A stretch of 64,000 nt of DNA, from the NCBI GenBank assembly GCA_028023455.1, contig JAQFVV010000072.1:1074501-1138500 (forward strand). The letters are read 5' to 3'. The stretch is from Epiperipatus broadwayi (Eukaryota > Onychophora > Udeonychophora > Euonychophora > Peripatidae). The notes beneath the pieces are model-generated. The model did no database searches. It saw only the letters and a list, made by a program, of their open reading frames with translations, and had not been told where the DNA came from. Position numbers and translations under genes: made by a program. Of the stretch, positions 57,876 through 64,000 are shown in pieces (position 1 is the stretch's first letter; each line of letters begins with the position of its first letter).

Positions 57876-59377
57876 TCATAGTATGGTTAAATGGCAAGCA
57901 TTAAAAGTCTCTTTTTGTTCATTAAAAATTTCTTTGCTTATTCCATCATCAGCTAAGCTGAAGGCACTATTTTTATGTTTGCGATGTTTATCTTTGTGTT
58001 TTTTCTCTTCTATCTTGCTCTGCTGTTTATCATATTTATCTCGACCTTTTGTCATATTGTGTGCTATTTTCCTGATTATTTCTGACAGCAGTATCTCTCT
58101 TTTTCAATTGTTTCCAAATTACTATTTAATTCTGGTATATTATCTTTTGCAACATCATCTTTCAATATTTCTAATGGAATTTCATTTTTATTTGAATTTC
58201 CTATTACATTATCATTTATTTTGGGAGTTTCTGAGGTAGGTTTATCTTCTAATATATTTATTTTGTATTCTTTTTCATTTACTTCCATATCTATAGACTT
58301 CTCAATGTTCTCAACTATTTTTTGTTGTTCAAGAGGTTCTGGAATGATTTCTACATCAGGTTTCATCTTTTCCATGTTTTCTGTATTGATTTCAGCATCT
58401 ATTGTAGTCTCTGAATAGATTTTTACTTTTTTTGGTATCTCCATCTTAATATTACAATCATCAATATTTACAGCATTAATTTTAGATTCTTCCATGATAG
58501 CAACCTTGATTTTAGACTCTTTCACAATTTTTAAATCAATTTTAGATTTTATTAAATCAGCTTGCAACTCATACGCAGTCTTTGCATCCATTTTAAATTC
58601 TGTTACGGTATTTGATACTATTGCAGTCTCAGCTTCTGTATCTACTGCTTCTTCTTTTGCAATTTTAGAGATATATTCCACAATTAGAAGTTTTCCTGAA
58701 GGTCAACTGACAACTTCAATAAGATCCTTTGTAATTTCAATTTCTTCCTTTTTAACACTTTCATGTTCTGCTTCATCAGTAATTGGATATTCAACTGGTG
58801 ATTCTTTTAAAATATCTTTGGCTGGAAGTTCTAAAGTCTCTTTAACTCGGTTTAATTCAACAATATTCTCCATATTTCTTGCTGGTTTTGTTTCTGGCTT
58901 TGGTTCAATAGATTCAGCAACTTCTTCTGCACTTACTACTTCTTTAGGTGAAATTACAATTCCGGTTATTTCTTCTTGAGATTCTATTTGTGGAGGTAGT
59001 TCTTCACCATCTTTAATCATTTTTGTAGATTGTTCCCACTTAACATTTTTCATCTCTGTCCTCTGGCATAGTTCTTTCATTTGTTGTAGAGTTCTCTCTG
59101 CCATCATTCGGCTTGACTCCTCACTAATTTGGATCATCCTCATCATACTCTGGAGCATTGCAATCACATTTTTATCTTCTGGAAATACTTGGGCTGGTTT
59201 CATGTCATCGATGAGTGTAAAGGGATCCTTTACAGTGACTTCTGAAATTTGTTCCATGTTTTCTTCTTTCACTGAGATGCTGGCATCAACATCTTCACTT
59301 TCCTTTTTTTCTATGCTGTTATCCATTTGGATTTTGAAAAGTTTGACAACAGTAATAATGCTGATCTTAGAATTCAA
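57876..59377 (-). pseudogene. Unrecognised Glu/Lys/Ile-rich coding region with one stop and one frameshift
   Basis: Minus strand: 224 codons (59377 to 58703) end at a single TGA (context AGT TGA CCT). The same frame then continues for another 209 codons to 58076, giving 434 codons with one internal stop. A second frame overlaps at about 58105 and runs to 57876, ending in a Lys/His-rich tail (KKHKDKHRKHK). The likely start is the later Met in MDNSIEKKESEDVDASI. Residues about 90-130 (MLQSMMRMIQISEESSRMMA, TLQQMKELCQR) predict a coiled coil, and a Met/Gln-rich coiled coil of this kind is common near the N terminus of retrotransposon Gag proteins. The rest is low-complexity acidic sequence with recurring ESKI motifs. 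Its length in such AT-rich DNA argues that it was once coding. Lying between repeats A and B, it could be a Gag-like remnant of that element, or a host gene fragment. I do not recognise the function. Confidence 0.55.
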
Positions 59378-59479
59378 AGCTATTTTACTGGAAATATGGC
59401 TAATTGAAACTTTAAGACAATCTTGAACAACTAGAATGTAAACGTATTTTGTATCTTGAAATTTATATAATCATTAATT

Positions 59480-61455
59480 CGAACGTTTGCTTCCCTTACT
59501 CTGTCCACTCTTCTCATCATGTTTTACTGACTGTGTCCTTTCTGATCTGCCATACTAAGTTTCTGTCTGTTTTAAGCTGGACATTTAAATAAGTGTTTCA
59601 ACTTCAACAAAAAACTTTACTTTATCATGAGAATGACTGATTTGTTTTTGATTCTAGATGGTCACCCTTGGTCACTCTTTGCCTCTGAAATGGACTAAAA
59701 AAAAATGATTATTTTCAAAAGTTAATACATAATTTTGTTGTGATGAATATTATATTGCTTACAATTTTATTACATATTACACCAGTTATAAAATTCTTCA
59801 CTTTCCAAATCTCATATATATAAAAAAAAAATTTGTTGCCAAGAATTACCACAGTTCTTTATTTATTTATTAATTTATTTTTTTGAACTTGATAACAAAT
59901 TTATAATGGTAATAGGTACTCTCTTCCCTACACCAGGGCGCCAGTTATCAATGTCAGCAGTAATATAACACTTACAGCTAGCTCTAATACATATAAAAAC
60001 AGGTATATATATATTAAAATATATATGTACTTTTATTGATTGTTAGCACAGTATGCCCATATGAATAAACATTAAATACATCTTGTTACCATCTTTTACA
60101 CATAAGGCTTATGGATGTAGTACATGGGCTTTAAACATTTTTTTAAACACATGAAAGCAGAAAACAAATTCATGTGTGCATGTAAAACCAGATACAAAAA
60201 AAAAATCTACATATGGTTGTAATACATGGGTTTCAAAAAAAAAATTTACAAAATATCTATATGGTTGAAAAACCAGGTAACACAGCTAGCAAAACTTTTA
60301 CACTTATAGTTATAATCTTTGCATTTAAAAAAAAAAAACTTTTCACACAACATTTTATGGTTGTAAAACACAGTCTTTGGTTTGTTTGACACTCATGAAA
60401 AAAAACTTTACATCACTTTGACCTTATTTTATGATTTATTTTACATAGTTTGAGTTTGGTATAAATCTAACATTAAGAGAAAACTGTTAAACTTAAGAGC
60501 ACATACATAAATTATTACATGTCACTATAAATTCAAACTCGGGTGAACTAAACCAACTTTTAAATATATTGGTCCGAATATATACAACTGTATCTATGAA
60601 ATATCATTTGGGAATGTGAATATTTGTTCAACTGTCAAATCCAGAAAAAAAAAATTGTACATCTATATATTGGGAAAAAGTTTTTCAAGCTTTTATGCTT
60701 GAGATCCAATACAACTTTTCCACACATATGTGTTCCCAAGAAAATATATAGTAATGCAATACATATAAAATTTTCAAACACATCTGTTCCTACACATCAC
60801 ACATACACACCCATGTACATATATACGCAGCACTACATATACAAGTACATAGATTTTACACACACACACATTTATATACATTACATAATACTATACACTA
60901 TTGGACAAGAGAAAAAAAACTTTGGAGAAAAAGTTGAAAAAAAAAATCCATACACATGTAAAATTCTTTACACTTTGCTTTAAAATAATCACAACATTAT
61001 ACACTCAATTAACAAGAAACAATTTCTATACAAATATTTCCATTCTTAGCAAACATGGGAGAAAAGTAGAAAAAAAAATTTCTACATAACAAAACTCTGG
61101 AAGTAAAAAAAAAACTTACATATACATTAATATAGTAGTTCAAACTACTTTCATATTTTATACAATCTATTTAACCATATGAGTTTTCACTTTTAATTAA
61201 TCTGTTTATCAAAAAAAAATTACAGACTATAAATGGAAAACATGGTATTCCTCTTTACTTTATTAACAAAACAGTATTTGATTTTATAAAATCAATATGA
61301 CACAACTAAATCATTTTATATTCTGGAAAATTATGTACATATTAAATTATATATAGCAAATTATACACATATAGCTAATGAATTATTCAGGGTGTGGGAA
61401 TAATTAACAGGCTCCATGATTGGGCATCCAAACTCGGAAAAAAAAACGCAGCCTC
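59480..61455. other. A-rich degenerate repeats, no gene
   Basis: Several loosely repeated blocks of the form TATGGTTGTAATACATGGGT plus A-runs (about 60110-60420) and ACACAC/ACATAT stretches (60780-60900). ORFs here are short and composed of low-complexity sequence. The last 40 nt before repeat B contain an A9 run in GGAAAAAAAAACGCAGCC. Confidence 0.5.
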
Positions 61456-64000
61456 TGTGCCGGTCAAAATCGTGTATTCATTCAACAAGACCAATAATCC
61501 AAGCAAAAGTACCTTGAATCCAACCATGCACAAGATACATATGTCAGGACAAGGATGAATCCTAACCTATTTGCCTAAATTATTGCCTCTCTGACTAATG
61601 GATAACGTTTGTGATGACACTAGCAGTGCTTGGTTTTATTCCGTCCCAGCTGGAGGTCATGGTTCACATAGAGACTCAAAATAATAAAGGGTTTATATGA
61701 AAAATCAATGATTTAATGGATTCTGACGATTGCAGAACGGTACAGATATGATTTGATCGATTACTAATGGTTTGAACCGTAATAATGATAATTCTTTATG
61801 GCAACATTATAAAGAAGTGAATTTACATCAAATAAATATTATAAACAAATAGAGTAATTAACCTTAGAGATTGGGAGTGATGACAAACTAAGCTTATTTA
61901 AGATAACAATATTATAGGAATTTATTAAAGAATTTAGTACAAAATAATTAGTCTTTGTTTATACAACTTGGTGATTTTATTTAATTTGTTTTGATGCGGC
62001 TTTGACAAACAATATAAAAGTTTGTTAATTGGTCGGCCAAAACCATTCAGCAATAAAATATGATATTACAAATAAATCTGTTTTTTATATATATATTACA
62101 AAATATGAAAGATGGGCATTTAAAACACTATTACATTTAAAGTCATTTGTATATAATGAGTGTGGAAAGCAAAATAGTTCTTAAATAAATAATTGACAAT
62201 TATACAGTCAGATTTAATTAATTAACGAAATTGTTTGTGAAGGACGTGCCATCATGGCAGAGAGCATTTCAGGTTTGCTAAATAAAGATATAAAATGATG
62301 AAGAAGGCAATATGCTATTATAGATTACAACAAAATAAATGAGGTCTGTTATTGACCCTCTGGGTGGCTTTACTACAGACAATTTCCTAGTAAATACAAC
62401 TAGATGATGAGAAATGCTAGCCCTCCAGCCAAACATGTCTCTAAATAATCATAATAATATTTTGATGTGCATATACATCTTAATAGCAATGCTCGAAAAG
62501 AATCCCTTGGTATGAACTATGTCTACTTTGAGGGAGTGTAAAAGGTTGGACTGGTCAGATTCCGAAGGTCCTAAGAGGTTGGTAGCAAAGCAAGAATAGC
62601 AATAATAAAGAAATGGTTGTAACTATAAATACACAATGCCTTAGACGTATATAGATAGATAGTATATCATTAACAAAATAATAAATCCTGATTAAAATCA
62701 TTGGCTCCCTGATATAATGTAAAGTCCCAGAAATGTTAGGTCATTAATGAATGAATAGTAAATTATATTACAAAAAGAAAGGCAAGAATCAAAACTAAAA
62801 TATAAAATTGTTTTTCCCACTCATCACGGAAGATTACAAAATAGGACTTGTCTTTAATTAACATAGACGGGCATTAAATATCAAACTAATAAATTGTAAA
62901 TCATAATTTTAATATTTTCTGACAAATAAAATATATGTATGAAATATATATACTGATAAAATTCTATGATAAATTTTACTTAATTGATTCACTAAAATTA
63001 TTTATTCTTTCAGAAATAATTACAGGGCTATTTTAAATTGGAGGTAATAGTAAGATACTTTTAAAATAATTTCAATCATTCAAATAAATAAATATATATA
63101 TATATATATATGAGGTACTAAACTAAATGAGCTTTCTATTAATTAATTTATGGAAGGAAGTCATCCTGTAATGATTTTTAAATTAAAAAAAAAATAACAG
63201 GGGGAGGATTTAAAGTTAATAGCTCATTGAATTTTGTAGTTGGCCATTTCAGTAAGTCAAATAATCTAAACAAACCGACAAAAATTAATTTAATTTGCCG
63301 CATCAAAATAATGTAAAATTTTATAAGAATTGATATTTTAAATTGAATAAAATTAAAAGACGCATTTTAAACCAAGCCATATAAACATCACACAGATATA
63401 TAAATTAGTATTGATTTGGAAAACAAGTAAAATGGAATCAATGGCTTGCAGCAAATTGGACGTTACTTCAGAATCAATCAGTACGCATTCCATGGCTGGA
63501 AACAGACATTTATACAGTTAGATTATTTGCAGGCTTCCTCGACACAGACAGTCTCTGGCTAGATGTTTAAGCACTGGAAAGGCATGGATGAGTTGGTGGA
63601 ACAGACCTCTGAGAAGCAAATGACCGATCTTTTCACCCCGTCATTTCTTTAGGCACGATATATATAGATTAATCACTTCTCTTCAGTCAACTCAACAATC
63701 ATAATCATTATCAAATTTTCACTATTTATGTGTTCTGATCTTTATCTATAGGATTGAATCTACACTGACCTCCACCAATTGTAATTTCTTTAAGCAGTTC
63801 TGTGAGGTTGGTGCTTTGGAGGGAAATCTATAATCCTACATGCCCCAAGGGTTGATTTGCTAATTAAAAAACAACATCAACAACAAGCATATTAAGTTTA
63901 TCAATCATTGTATTAACAAGCCTATTTAATTAAGGTTTAGATTAACAAAAATGCAACTTTTATTCAGAAAAATTTTAGGAATTTGGTACAATGACTTTTA
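61456..64000. repeat. Direct repeat B, truncated by the window end
   Basis: At least 2545 nt, nearly identical to the interrupted repeat A and in the same orientation. It begins with the same TGTGCCGGTCAAAAT terminus. It carries uninterrupted DNA at both places where A was invaded (near 63095-63112 and 63655-63668). It may be an LTR of a large element, an independent insertion of the same family, or one unit of a segmental duplication. Confidence 0.92.

Noticed and set aside
58494-58979. 161-codon plus-strand ORF
   Set aside because: It is the Ser/Ile-rich shadow of the acidic minus-strand coding region at 57876-59377.
1-64000. CRISPR array, phage, or bacterial defence system
   Set aside because: No regularly spaced direct repeats, no operons with short spacing and no ribosome-binding sites; introns, SINEs and LINEs show eukaryotic nuclear DNA.

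Overview
This is an AT-rich, intron-dominated piece of a metazoan nuclear genome. The evidence is short exons with canonical GT-AG splice sites inside introns of 5-15 kb, tRNA-derived SINEs with target-site duplications (TSDs), RTE-type LINE fragments, Penelope-like elements (PLEs) with a GIY-YIG endonuclease, long-LTR retrotransposons and a Merlin-like DNA transposon. An invertebrate is likely, but I cannot name the lineage. I see no bacterial operon, CRISPR array or canonical tRNA/rRNA gene.

The only host gene I can prove lies on the minus strand. It is a FARP-like gene (FERM, RhoGEF and pleckstrin-domain protein). Six consecutive coding exons run right to left at 41069-41127, 36253-36324, 21409-21477, 12125-12214, 11912-11994 and 3491-3597. 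Their phases join without a break. Together they encode the end of the catalytic DH (RhoGEF) domain and almost all of the first PH domain. The N-terminal exons lie beyond 64000 or were not found, and the second PH domain lies left of 3491. All these exons are too small for ordinary ORF calling.

Layout. 1-2111: 5' LTR of a minus-strand LTR element that runs off the left edge. 2200-2890: a long fold-back. 3491-12214: three FARP exons, with RTE LINE pieces, tandem SINEs, a fold-back insertion and a solo LTR (8501-10738) in the 8.3-kb intron. 12.7-21.4 kb: intron with a complete 4.1-kb LTR element (15974-20053) that has no pol gene. 21.5-41.1 kb: introns with SINEs, LINE 3' ends, a recurring fold-back family and one PLE. 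41.1-45.5 kb: short fold-backs, a Merlin-like remnant and a frameshifted PLE. 45.55-57.0 kb and 61.46-64.0 kb: two direct copies (A and B) of one repeat of at least 2.5 kb. Copy A carries two later insertions missing from copy B: a 2.6-kb solo LTR (47206-49780) and a 6.37-kb LTR retrotransposon with an intact gag and no pol (50322-56689). 57.9-59.4 kb: an unrecognised Glu/Lys/Ile-rich coding region on the minus strand, broken by one stop and one frameshift.

The least expected pattern is that four different LTR families here all carry a hairpin at the 5' terminus of the LTR, and most of them sit in (AT)n tracts. Copy B also preserves the empty sites of both insertions in copy A, so the order of events can be read directly.
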